Source: Novosphingobium sp.
Lineage (GTDB): Bacteria; Pseudomonadota; Alphaproteobacteria; Sphingomonadales; Sphingomonadaceae
Reading direction: 5' to 3'
DNA: 11,893 nt
Assembly (NCBI GenBank): GCA_021299075.1
Contig: JAJTFU010000116.1
Location: 1-11,893, forward strand
Every line of letters starts with the position of its first letter. The stretch's first letter is position 1. The position numbers and the translations under genes are program-made. Shown here in pieces: positions 1 to 6,975 of this stretch. The notes beneath the pieces were generated by a model. The model was not told the DNA's origin. It searched no databases and saw nothing but the letters and a program-made list of their open reading frames with translations.

Positions 1-1
1 G

Positions 2-307
2 GGGCAGGGGCGAATGCAGCGCCAGGCGGTGATCTTCCCACCAGCGCACGCCATCGTCCAGCCAGCGGAAGATGTCCGCGTTCAGGATCGTGCCATCGGC
101 ATCGACCATCGGTTCCTTCGACGAAATGTCGTCGCACATGGCGACTTGCAGCCCGCGCTCCTGCGCGATCCGGGCCATGGCCACGGCGGCATCGTGGATG
201 TCATCGGGGCAACGAATGGTCACCTGCTCAAGCAGCTGGGCGGTGTTCTCGCGCCCGTGCGGTGTGCGCAGTTCAACGACGTTCCCAATCAGGGCTTCTT
301 CGCTCAC
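2..307 (-). CDS. Partial gene with GTG start; hypothetical protein, possibly a regulator
   Basis: The 102 N-terminal codons of a leftward gene whose 3' part lies outside the window. The frame is open from a GTG at 307 to the edge. The start is chosen because GGAGAGG stands just upstream at 312-318 and the next in-frame ATG is 43 codons further on. The visible part has no signal peptide or membrane segment. It is acidic and ends in a tryptophan-rich stretch (RWLDDGVRWWEDH, residues 81-93, then LALHSPL). I do not recognise the family with confidence. The layout loosely recalls the N-terminal sensing domain of LuxR-type regulators, with the DNA-binding domain expected beyond the edge, but this is a guess. 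It lies 128 bases downstream of the acyl-CoA dehydrogenase on the same strand, so it could be the last gene of the operon or have its own promoter. Confidence 0.7.
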   Translation of the reverse strand, partial: MSEEALIGNVVELRTPHGRENTAQLLEQVTIRCPDDIHDAAVAMARIAQERGLQVAMCDDISSKEPMVDADGTILNADIFRWLDDGVRWWEDHRLALHSPLP

Positions 308-311
308 AGAT

Positions 312-318
312 CCTCTCC
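312..318 (-). promoter_or_regulatory. Ribosome binding site for the GTG-started gene
   Basis: On the minus strand this reads GGAGAGG, with the GGAG core 7 bases before GTG at 307. It is the main reason for accepting the non-ATG start. Confidence 0.65.
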
Positions 319-380
319 CGTCGCCCTGTTTTTCGGTGGGCGATCTTGCGAATCGGAGGCTATCAAGTTTTCCGCCTTAA

Positions 381-395
381 CGCTACGGAATAGCG
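381..395 (-). terminator. Weak hairpin between the acyl-CoA dehydrogenase and the GTG-started gene
   Basis: The 128-base spacer 308-435 holds no gene. It contains a 5-bp inverted repeat, CGCTA/TAGCG with a 5-base loop, about 40 bases after the dehydrogenase stop. On the minus strand it is followed by TTAA rather than a run of T. It could be a weak terminator or simply chance; I see no convincing promoter in the rest of the spacer. Confidence 0.2.
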
Positions 396-435
396 GCAGT
401 TGCGGTGGGGCGGGGGCGGCGTGCGACCGCTCCCC

Positions 436-1610
436 TCAGAGGCCCAGCACGGACTTGGCGATGATGTTCTTCTGGGTCTCGTCCGAACCGCCGAAGATCG
501 TGGCAGCGCGGTTGTTGAGAAAGCGGGCCATGGCGATCTGCGCGCGTTCGCTGCCGATCGGTTCGGGCGCTTCGTTGCCATAGAGCGGGCGCTCCGGCGG
601 CAGTTGCAGCCCGTCGTAACCCAGCAGGTCCAGCCGCAGCGTATCGAGCGTCTGGCCGATGTTGGACCCCAGCAGCTTGCACAGCGATGTCTGCGGCCCT
701 GGCTGGCGACCCTTGGCGAGTTCGGCCAGGATGCGCAGCTCGGTCACTTCCAGCGCTTCGGCATCCAGCCGGGCGCGAGCCAGCCGGTCACGGAAGCGCG
801 GGTCCTTGGCCATCGCGCCGTTGACGCCCGACGGCTGGGTGCGGGCCAGCTCTTCCAGTTCGGCGATGCCTTGCAGCAGGCGCGGGGCAAAGCACGAACC
901 GCCGCGCTCATTCTCCAGCAGGAACTTGGCAATGGTCCAGCCCTGGCCTTCATCGCCGATGCGGTTCTCGACGCCGGTGCGGGCATCGGTGAAGAACACC
1001 TGGTTGACCTCGTGGTCGCCCGACATCGAAATGATCGGCGAAACTCCACCCCCGGCTGGTCCATCGGCACCAGCAGGAAAGTGATCCCGGCCTGCTTCTT
1101 CACCTCAGGATTGGTGCGGGTCAGGGCAAAGATCCAGTCGGCATGGTGGGCATGCGTGGTCCAGATCTTGGAGCCGTTGATCACATATTCGTCGCCCTCC
1201 AGCCGCGCGGCGGGTTCGGAATAGCCCTGGCACCAGTAAACTTCGCCCGCCAGGATGCCGGGCAAGAAGCGGTCCTTCTGCTCTTGCGTGCCGAAGTGGC
1301 AGATCACCGGACCGACCAGCCGCAGCCCCAGAATCGAGAGTGCCGGCGCTCCGGCCAGCGCGCATTCCTTTTCGAAGATGAAGCGTTGGGTCGGGCTCCA
1401 GCCGGTCCCGCCATCGGCCTTGGGCCAATGCGGCGCGACCCAGCCCTTGCGGTAGAGGATCTTGTGCCATTCCAGGCCGATGTCAGGCTCGACAAACACG
1501 CCAGGCGTGCGGCGGGCGCCAACCTTCAGGTGCTCGGGCAGGCTTTCGGCCAGGAAGGCCCGCACCTCTTCGCGAAAGGCCAGATCCTCGGGTGAGAAGT
1601 CCATGTCCAT
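436..1610 (-). pseudogene. Acyl-CoA dehydrogenase, interrupted by a one-base frameshift
   Basis: Flavin (FAD) enzyme of the acyl-CoA dehydrogenase family, which forms a 2,3-double bond in an acyl-CoA. The start at 1610 (MDMDFSPEDLAFREEV) has GAGGA 9 bases upstream, overlapping the TGA of the preceding ThuA gene. The first frame gives the helical N-terminal domain and the FAD-binding sheet domain (WCQGYSEPAA, then NGSKIWTTHAHHADWIF) up to QPGVEFR near 1040. The protein then continues in the next frame as IISMSGDHEVNQVFFTD through the C-terminal helical domain to FGGSDETQKNIIAKSVLGL and the stop at 436. Adding one G to the GG at 1037-1038 (plus strand) rejoins the frames and gives 391 residues, the normal family length. 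Where medium-chain enzymes have catalytic Glu in the YEGT motif, this one has Gly (FGGS), so its base must lie elsewhere. It may pair with the short dehydrogenase at 4708-5667. The break is either a true recent mutation or a sequencing error. Confidence 0.85.
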
Positions 1611-1622
1611 CGCCGCAAATCC

Positions 1623-2378
1623 TCAGGCTTCGGTCCGCATCGCCCAGGCAATGCCCCGGCGCAGCAGATCGTAATAAACGTCATAGTTCCACGCGCACTT
1701 TTCCGGGTGCGGATAGAAGTCGGCCATGCCTGGCAGGTCATAATGACCGCGGCAATGGCCCAAAGTGTTGTAGACGATCCGCCCCTGGCCGATGTCGCGG
1801 GTGTAGAGGATCGGCACGACCGTATCTTCCCACTGGCCCTCGATGAAGCCGGTTGCCTCGCCTTCGAAGCGGGTCTGCATCAGGATGTCGATCTCGGCTG
1901 TGGTGTGCGAGAGATAGAGCTCGTCCACCACGTCGAAATCGGCGATCCCCCGGCTCAGCTCATGATCGTGGTTGCATACCTCGACGCGGAACGGCCCGAT
2001 CGGCGGGTGGGCCTTGAACTGGGTGCCCAGCATTTCCATCACGTCGGGCCGGTCATTCGGTGCGTCGACCAGGCCGCTTTCGGTGAAGACCAGGATCGAA
2101 TTGGTGCCGTGCAGCGCCAGCCACTTGCCGCCCTTTTCCAGCCAGGCGCGGATTGCGGCGGCCTCTTCCGGGCTGGGCATCAGGTCGCAGGTATAGGTCA
2201 CCAGGAACTGGCAGGCGTTGAGCCGCTCGGTATCGCCGTAATTGCAGGCCACCGTGGTGCGGATCTGCGGATGCTCAGCCAGCAGCTTGAGCACTTCGAG
2301 CCGGGCGTGATCGATATCGTGATACTTGCCGGCCGCCACGAAGTGCGCGTCGATCCGGGCGGGGGGTGTCTGGCTCAT
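1623..2378 (-). CDS. ThuA-like domain protein (first copy)
   Basis: A 251-residue soluble protein with a ThuA-like fold (class I glutamine-amidotransferase-like). It has GGKWLALHGTN at residues 83-93 after the nucleotide-type alpha/beta core, DELYL at 152-156, and GRIVYNTLGHCRGHYD at 199-214, which corresponds to the family's C-terminal GR-x-(4)-LGH motif. ThuA was named from trehalose utilisation, and the biochemical role of most relatives is unsettled. The ATG at 2378 is chosen over an upstream in-frame ATG at 2456 because the extension would overlap the short-chain dehydrogenase by about 70 bases and looks like shadow sequence. The gene begins 4 bases after that gene's stop, and its own TGA overlaps the ribosome site of the next dehydrogenase, so it is firmly in the operon. 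The context suggests a role in handling CoA-pathway intermediates or a conjugated sugar; this is inference. Confidence 0.85.
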   Translation of the reverse strand: MSQTPPARIDAHFVAAGKYHDIDHARLEVLKLLAEHPQIRTTVACNYGDTERLNACQFLVTYTCDLMPSPEEAAAIRAWLEKGGKWLALHGTNSILVFTESGLVDAPNDRPDVMEMLGTQFKAHPPIGPFRVEVCNHDHELSRGIADFDVVDELYLSHTTAEIDILMQTRFEGEATGFIEGQWEDTVVPILYTRDIGQGRIVYNTLGHCRGHYDLPGMADFYPHPEKCAWNYDVYYDLLRRGIAWAMRTEA

Positions 2379-2382
2379 GTTC

Positions 2383-3153
2383 TCAGGACCTGATTGAACC
2401 GCCGCCGTCGACCGTGAAGTCGCAGCCGGTGGTGAAGCTGGCATCATCGCTGGCAAGGAAGACGACCGCCTTGGCCACTTCCTCGGGCTCGCCGATCCGG
2501 TTCATCGGATGGGTCGCGGCGAAATTGGTTTCGATGTTCTCGGGCGTGTCGGCGCCGGAGAACTTGTAGCGGTTGTACATCGGCGTGCGGATCGCGCCGG
2601 GGTGGACCATGTTGGCCCGGATCGGCACGCCGCGCTCGGCACAGTCGAGCGCGATCGAGCGGGTCAGCCCGACGAGGCCAGCTTTCGAGGCGCTGTAGGC
2701 AGCGACAAAGGCGGCGGCGCGGATCGCGATCATCGAGCCGATGTTGACGATGGCGCAGGGCTCGCCCGACCTTTCCATCGCCGGGATCGCCGCACGGCAG
2801 CCATAGTAGGGACCGTTGAGGTTGATATCGATGGTGCGCTGCCAGACATCGAGCGACCCGTCGGGCACGTTGCCCGGTTCGGAAATCCCGGCGATGTTGC
2901 AGAGCACGTTCAGCTTGCCGAACCGCTTGACCGTCGCATCGACCGCGCGGTGCCAGGCATCGAGATCGCGCACGTCGAGTTCGATCGCGTCAGCCCGGTC
3001 ACCCAGTTCGGCGGCGAGTTCGCGGGCCTTGTCGATCTGCACATCGGCCAGCATCACGCTGCCGCCTTCGGCCACGATCATTCGCCCGACCGTGGCCCCG
3101 ATGCCTTCGGCGCCGCCGGAAACCAGCGCGACCTTGCCGTCCATCTTCCCCAT
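2383..3153 (-). CDS. Short-chain dehydrogenase/reductase (SDR), NAD(P)-dependent
   Basis: Classical SDR of 256 residues that oxidises an alcohol or reduces a ketone. Visible motifs are the Rossmann glycine pattern SGGAEGIG (12-19), Asp at 37 after the second strand (suggesting NAD(H) over NADP(H)), DV at 60-61, NIAG at 86-89 (the family's NNAG), Asn111, Ser140, the catalytic YSASK (Tyr153, Lys157), PGAIRT and the C-terminal TVDGG. The start at 3153 (MGKMDGKVALV) has AGGGAG 7 bases upstream; a second ATG at 3144 is possible. An open extension upstream to 3399 overlaps the thiolase gene and is rejected. The gene follows the thiolase stop by 11 bases. In a beta-oxidation-like route it could serve as the 3-hydroxyacyl-CoA dehydrogenase, or it could oxidise an alcohol made by the P450. 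The substrate cannot be read from sequence. Confidence 0.93.
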   Translation of the reverse strand: MGKMDGKVALVSGGAEGIGATVGRMIVAEGGSVMLADVQIDKARELAAELGDRADAIELDVRDLDAWHRAVDATVKRFGKLNVLCNIAGISEPGNVPDGSLDVWQRTIDINLNGPYYGCRAAIPAMERSGEPCAIVNIGSMIAIRAAAFVAAYSASKAGLVGLTRSIALDCAERGVPIRANMVHPGAIRTPMYNRYKFSGADTPENIETNFAATHPMNRIGEPEEVAKAVVFLASDDASFTTGCDFTVDGGGSIRS

Positions 3154-3164
3154 CCGACGGCTCC

Positions 3165-4310
3165 CTATCGCTGCAGGATTGCCACGGCCGCCAGGCCCGG
3201 CGCGCCATAGACGTGGCTGTAGCCGACCTTGGGATTGCCCGGCACCTGCCGCGCGCCGCCCCGGCCGCGCAATTGCTGCACGTTCTCGTAAATCTGGCGC
3301 AGACCCGAAGCGCCGATCGGTTCGCCGCAGGCCAGGCAGCCGCCATCGGTGTTGACCGGCAGCTTGCCAGTGATCTCGGTCCGGCCTTCGGCCAGCCACT
3401 GTTCCTGGTCGCCGTCTTTGCAGAAGCCGTTTTCGGCCATGTGCATGATTTCGGCTCCGCTCTCGGTATCCTGGAGCTGGGCCACGTCGACATCCTCAGG
3501 CCCGATCCCGGCGCCCTCGAAGGCTGCCTTTGAGGCGAGCACGGTTGGCTTGCCGCCTTCCTCCACGCTGATCGCCGGCTGGAACACTTCGAACGAGTTG
3601 GGCGGACGGGTCCGCACTGCGATATTGGCGATCTTGACCCCGTCGGCGCCCAGTTCGCGCATCTTCTTTTCGCTCGCCAGGATTAGCGCCACCCCGCCTT
3701 CGGCCGGCGAGCAGAACATGTACTTGGTCAGCGGATCGTTGATCATCGGCGCGTTGAGGATCGTGTCGAGATCGACCTCGCTGCGGCGCCAGGCATGGTC
3801 GGTCTTGGCGCCATTGCGGAAAGCCTTTTCCGCCACCAGGCCGAGCGTCCGGCGGCTGATCCCGTGGAGCTGCATGTAGCGCTGGATCTTCAGCGCAAAG
3901 AACTGGGTGGTCAGCATCATCCCGGTCTGGCCGTACCATTCGGGCAGGCCATAGGACTTGGGATCGGCGTTGAAAGCGCCGCGGTCGTGCTTGTCGAAGC
4001 CGGTCGCCAGCGCCAGGTCATAGGCGCCCGAGCCCACGGCATATTGCGCCGAGGCCAGCGAGCTGCCGCCAGTGGCGCAGCCGTTGGCCACGTTGATGAA
4101 GGGCACACCGGTCAGCCCCAACTCATTGACCATGATATCGGCCGCGCCCGAAGAGGCCGAGCCGCCATAGGCACATTCGATGTCGCTCCATTCAAGGCCC
4201 GCATCGTCCAGCGCCTGGCGCACGGCGTAAACGCCCTGATCGCGTCCGCTGCGGTGGTCGGTGCGGCCGAACGGGTGGATCCCCGCGCCGATGATATAGA
4301 CGTCGCTCAT
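3165..4310 (-). CDS. Thiolase-superfamily protein, SCP2-thiolase/Ltp type, probable DUF35 partner
   Basis: A 381-residue thiolase-fold protein of the lipid-transfer-protein (Ltp)/SCP2-thiolase branch. The nucleophile cysteine is present (VANGCATGG, Cys78). The other thiolase signature positions are changed: the NEAF/HDCF region reads LQDTES (279-284), the GHP histidine is Glu330 in CGEPIGASG (328-336), and the C-terminal end reads YSHVYGAPG (364-372) rather than CxG. These changes make ordinary thiolysis doubtful. In actinobacterial steroid degradation, Ltp2 with a DUF35 partner is a retro-aldolase that relies on other residues, and the DUF35 gene immediately upstream here, sharing an ATGA overlap, supports a similar complex. 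Tyr364, His366 and Tyr368 lie in the C-terminal region where active-site residues would be expected; this is inference. Annotation pipelines would probably call it acetyl-CoA acetyltransferase. Confidence 0.9.
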   Translation of the reverse strand: MSDVYIIGAGIHPFGRTDHRSGRDQGVYAVRQALDDAGLEWSDIECAYGGSASSGAADIMVNELGLTGVPFINVANGCATGGSSLASAQYAVGSGAYDLALATGFDKHDRGAFNADPKSYGLPEWYGQTGMMLTTQFFALKIQRYMQLHGISRRTLGLVAEKAFRNGAKTDHAWRRSEVDLDTILNAPMINDPLTKYMFCSPAEGGVALILASEKKMRELGADGVKIANIAVRTRPPNSFEVFQPAISVEEGGKPTVLASKAAFEGAGIGPEDVDVAQLQDTESGAEIMHMAENGFCKDGDQEQWLAEGRTEITGKLPVNTDGGCLACGEPIGASGLRQIYENVQQLRGRGGARQVPGNPKVGYSHVYGAPGLAAVAILQR

Positions 4311-4711
4311 GCTGCGCGCTCCGGCCGGAAGGCAAAGGTGGTGTGCTGGTTGTTGAACGGCACGATGGTCAGCTCCATCGGCATGCCGAGCTTGAGATCC
4401 TCCAGCTTGGCATCGACGATCAGGCTTTCGACGATCACTTCACCCGGAATCTCGACATAGCCGAGCAGGTAGGGGACGAAATCGTGCTGGCTTTCGCCCG
4501 GCCCTTCATAGGGGGCCTTGGGGCGGAAATCCTGGCGCGTGAAGGACCACAGCGTGCCCTTGCGCGACAGCGGCCAGGGCTCGACGTCTGCGGCCGCATC
4601 GCCGGCGGGCATCGGGAAGACGATCTTGCCCGACGACAGCTTGCCGCCGATCAGGCGCGGCTCGGCCTCATTGGTCCAGAGGTCTTCGGCAATCGGGGTC
4701 AGAACGCTCAT
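4307..4711 (-). CDS. DUF35 / OB-fold acyl-CoA-associated protein without zinc-ribbon cysteines
   Basis: A 134-residue protein of the DUF35 family (rubredoxin-like zinc ribbon followed by an OB fold), which typically binds thiolase-like partners and acyl-CoA. The N-terminal helix (DLWTNEAEPRLIGGK) and the OB part (KGTLWSFTRQDF, FVPYLLGYVEIPGEVIVESLI) match the family layout. The zinc ribbon is degenerate: the usual two CxxC pairs are absent, and the protein contains no cysteine at all. The start at 4711 is set by an ATGA overlap with the upstream dehydrogenase stop, and a longer open frame to 4984 inside that gene is rejected. The stop overlaps the thiolase start in the same ATGA way, so equal expression and complex formation with the thiolase-like protein are likely. 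Confidence 0.88.
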   Translation of the reverse strand: MSVLTPIAEDLWTNEAEPRLIGGKLSSGKIVFPMPAGDAAADVEPWPLSRKGTLWSFTRQDFRPKAPYEGPGESQHDFVPYLLGYVEIPGEVIVESLIVDAKLEDLKLGMPMELTIVPFNNQHTTFAFRPERAA

Positions 4712-5667
4712 GCCGCCTCCGCATATTCGGTCAGGGTGGCATCGCTGCTGCCAAACAGGCTGACCAGCAGCATCACCCGCTTCAGCGCATGGCCGATCGA
4801 GAGTTCTTCGGTCACGCCCATCCCGCCGTGCAGCTGCACCGCTTCGCGGGCAATGTGATCGGCCACTTCGCCAATATAGGCCTTGGCGCCCAGCACCGTG
4901 CGGCGCCAGGCCTGACCATCGGCCGGATCGGCCATGGCCGCGCGCAGCAGGGTGGAGCGGGCCTGTTCCAGCTTGGCATAGCAATCGACCATGCGGTGCT
5001 GGATGACCTGGAAGGTGCCGATCGGCACGCCGAACTGCTCGCGCTGCTTCACATAGGCCAGGGTATCGTCGAACAGGCGTTGGGCCAGTCCGACCATTTC
5101 GGCGGCGGCCAGCAGCCGCGCTTCGGTCACAGCCGCGTCAAGCGCGGCGGCATCGAGCGGCAGGCGGCTCTCGGCCGGGCAGGTCACGTCAAGCAGCTGC
5201 AGCTCGCTTGCGACGCTGCCATCGACGATCCGGTAATCGCGCCGATTGATCCCGGGCGCATCCCGATCGACCAGGAACAAGGCAGTCGCGCCGTCCAAAT
5301 CGGCCGAGACGATCAACTTGTCGGCCAGGCCGCCACCCAGCACGAAGGTCTTTTCACCATTGAGCAGGTAGCCGGAGCCGCTGGCCTTGGCCTTGGCCTT
5401 GGTCTGGCGGGGCCTGACGCTGTAACGCGCCTGGCGCTCGGCGAGGGCAGCGGCAACCACGGTTTCACCGGCCACCACGCTGGCGAGCAATTCATCGGCG
5501 CCGGCCATGGCGAGCAACCGCGCCGGCAGCACGCCGTTATCCAGCCAGGGATCGGGGGCAATGGCCCGACCCAGCGCTTCGCCGATCACAGCGAGATCGA
5601 TCGGTTTGCCGCCCAGTTCGATCGAGCTGCGGAACAGCTCCTGTTCTTCGGTCAGGTCGAAATTCAT
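4708..5667 (-). CDS. Acyl-CoA dehydrogenase family protein, short in the N-terminal domain
   Basis: A 319-residue acyl-CoA dehydrogenase relative. The N terminus MNFDLTEEQELFRSSIE is canonical but runs straight into LGGKPIDLAVIGEALGRA, a segment that normally lies some 50 residues further on; the helices between appear to be missing without loss of frame. The middle sheet domain (NGEKTFVLGGGLADKLIV) is preserved. The C-terminal helical domain has KQREQFGVPIGTFQVIQHRM and VQLHGGMGVTEELSIGH, the usual FAD/dimer segments. The start at 5667 is fixed by ATGA overlap with the P450 stop. Enzymes of this sub-type often work as one half of an alpha2beta2 pair (as FadE28/FadE29 in sterol breakdown), and the frameshifted dehydrogenase at 436-1610 would be the natural partner. 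A Lys-Ala run (KAKAKA, 90-95) lies in a surface-loop position before the sheet domain. Whether the short form is active is unclear. Confidence 0.87.
   Translation of the reverse strand: MNFDLTEEQELFRSSIELGGKPIDLAVIGEALGRAIAPDPWLDNGVLPARLLAMAGADELLASVVAGETVVAAALAERQARYSVRPRQTKAKAKASGSGYLLNGEKTFVLGGGLADKLIVSADLDGATALFLVDRDAPGINRRDYRIVDGSVASELQLLDVTCPAESRLPLDAAALDAAVTEARLLAAAEMVGLAQRLFDDTLAYVKQREQFGVPIGTFQVIQHRMVDCYAKLEQARSTLLRAAMADPADGQAWRRTVLGAKAYIGEVADHIAREAVQLHGGMGVTEELSIGHALKRVMLLVSLFGSSDATLTEYAEAA
5383..5400. repeat. Three tandem copies of GGCCTT inside the short dehydrogenase
   Basis: Plus strand GGCCTT repeated three times, read as AAGGCC on the coding strand and giving KAKAKA. The hexamer keeps frame if copy number changes. 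Two copies of the same hexamer lie in the P450 gene near 6093-6108 (MAKAKAAAGG). Confidence 0.8.
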
Positions 5668-6899
5668 GCGGCTCTCGTGAAGGTGATCGGCAACCGGGTT
5701 ACGCCGCGCAGCAGGATGTTGGGCAATACGGTAATTTCGCCGCCCTCGGGGATCGCGAAGTTGTCGAGCCGCTCGAGCAGTTCGTCAAAGGCGACAAACA
5801 TTTCCTTGCGGCTCAGCATGTTGCCCACGCACATGTGCGGACCCTTGCCAAAGGCGATGTGGGTGCGGGCATTGACGCGCTCGATGTCGAACTTGTCGGG
5901 ATCGGGGAATTTGCTGGGATCGCGGTTGGCGGCGGCATAGCGCAGCTGCAGCGTCGCGCCCTTGGGGATCTTCACCCCGCCCAGTTCGGTATCCTCGCGC
6001 ACGATCCGCCACATCCCGGCGCTGGGCGTTTCATAGCGCAGCGCTTCCTCGACCAGGTTGGTGATCGTCTTTGGATCGCGGCCACCGGCAGCGGCCTTGG
6101 CCTTGGCCATCTGCTCCGGGTTGCGGATCAGCTGGAGCAGTCCGCCGGCAATGGTCGAGGTGGTGGTTTCGTTCCCGGCGACCATGAACTGCTGCATGAT
6201 CGAGATGATTTCCTCATCGGTCAGCGGCGTCTCGCCCTCGACCCGGGCCTGGACCAGATCGGTCAGCAGGTCGTTGCCGCCGTGCGCCCGCCGCTCGTCG
6301 ATCTTGCCCTTCATGTAGTGCTGATACTGGACATAGCTGCGTGCGCATTCCAGCTCACGCTCGCGGTCAACCATCTGGCTGAACCGGTCGACGGCGCAGT
6401 CAGACCAGTACTTGACCTGCTTGGGATCATTATCGAGCCCGATCTGCTGGGCAATCATCGCCACGGGCAGCGGAATCGCGAAGGCCTCGACGAATTCGCA
6501 TTCGCCCTTGTCGGCGATGGATTCGATCAGTTCGATCGACTTGGTCCGCATGTCCTGCTCGATTGCGTTCACGCGCGGGGCCGAGAAGGCCAGGTTGACC
6601 AGCTTGCGGTTGCGGGTGTGGATCGGCGCATCCACTGTCAGCAGCGTGCCGGGGCTGTCATAGCCCTCGGCCAGGATCGCCTCGATCTCGGGATCGACCG
6701 AGCCCATCAGCGAGCTGAAATCGTTCGAGAACTCCTGCGTCCGCCCGGTTGCCTCGGAACACAAGTCGTAGCTGTAGACCACGTAAGTGTTCATTTCCGG
6801 CAAGTGCTGGATCGCTGTCCCCGATTCATGCATCGCGCGGTAATGCTCGAAGGGATCGATCAGCGTTTCCTTGGCAAACATGTGTGTCTGCGCGTTCAT
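5664..6899 (-). CDS. Cytochrome P450 monooxygenase
   Basis: Soluble bacterial (class I type) P450 of 411 residues, which hydroxylates or oxidises a hydrophobic substrate with electrons from a ferredoxin and its reductase, neither of which is in the window. Motifs in order: helix-C DAPIHTRNRKLV (90-101), helix-I oxygen-activation motif AGNETTTS (241-248), ExxR as EALR (285-288), and the haem loop FGKGPHMCVG with thiolate Cys357. There is no N-terminal membrane anchor, so the enzyme is cytosolic. The start at 6899 has GGAG 9 bases upstream. The stop overlaps the start of the short acyl-CoA dehydrogenase (ATGA), tying the oxidation to CoA-ester chemistry, as with cyp125 at the head of the igr operon. 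The substrate is not determined; Cyp125-like side-chain oxidation is an analogy from context, not a family assignment. Confidence 0.95.
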   Translation of the reverse strand: MNAQTHMFAKETLIDPFEHYRAMHESGTAIQHLPEMNTYVVYSYDLCSEATGRTQEFSNDFSSLMGSVDPEIEAILAEGYDSPGTLLTVDAPIHTRNRKLVNLAFSAPRVNAIEQDMRTKSIELIESIADKGECEFVEAFAIPLPVAMIAQQIGLDNDPKQVKYWSDCAVDRFSQMVDRERELECARSYVQYQHYMKGKIDERRAHGGNDLLTDLVQARVEGETPLTDEEIISIMQQFMVAGNETTTSTIAGGLLQLIRNPEQMAKAKAAAGGRDPKTITNLVEEALRYETPSAGMWRIVREDTELGGVKIPKGATLQLRYAAANRDPSKFPDPDKFDIERVNARTHIAFGKGPHMCVGNMLSRKEMFVAFDELLERLDNFAIPEGGEITVLPNILLRGVTRLPITFTRAA

Positions 6900-6916
6900 T
6901 CCAGCCTACTCCGGTA

Positions 6917-6933
6917 AGGATTCCTGAGCCTCA
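6917..6933. promoter_or_regulatory. Adjacent short palindromes upstream of the P450 gene
   Basis: The 76-base gap between the ThuA-like gene and the P450 gene (6900-6975) holds two abutting inverted repeats, AGGA-T-TCCT (6917-6925) and TGAG-C-CTCA (6925-6933), followed by a run of eight C at 6942-6949 (G on the coding strand). It is the widest gap inside the main series of genes and the likeliest place for a second promoter or operator. No clear -35/-10 pair is seen. Confidence 0.3.
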
Positions 6934-6975
6934 ACCCTAGTCCCCCCCCGCAGCGGAATGCGATGCGTGATTTTG

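Noticed and set aside
14..1224. Plus-strand frames at the left end (14-583, 400-1224)
   Set aside because: They cover the partial GTG-started gene and the dehydrogenase in antisense and have no family features.
2379..2456. N-terminal extension of the first ThuA-like gene to an upstream ATG
   Set aside because: The extra residues are Pro/Ala/Ser-rich, overlap the SDR C terminus and show no conservation pattern; the ATG at 2378 suits the operon spacing.
3154..3399. N-terminal extension of the SDR gene
   Set aside because: It overlaps the thiolase 3' end, and the canonical SDR start with a ribosome site is at 3153.
4712..4984. N-terminal extension of the DUF35 gene
   Set aside because: It lies wholly inside the acyl-CoA dehydrogenase and has no DUF35 features; the ATGA overlap defines the start.
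4789..6917. Long plus-strand open frames (4789-5940 and 5835-6917) opposite the dehydrogenase and P450 genes
   Set aside because: Antisense shadows without recognisable domains; they overlap each other and clear minus-strand genes.
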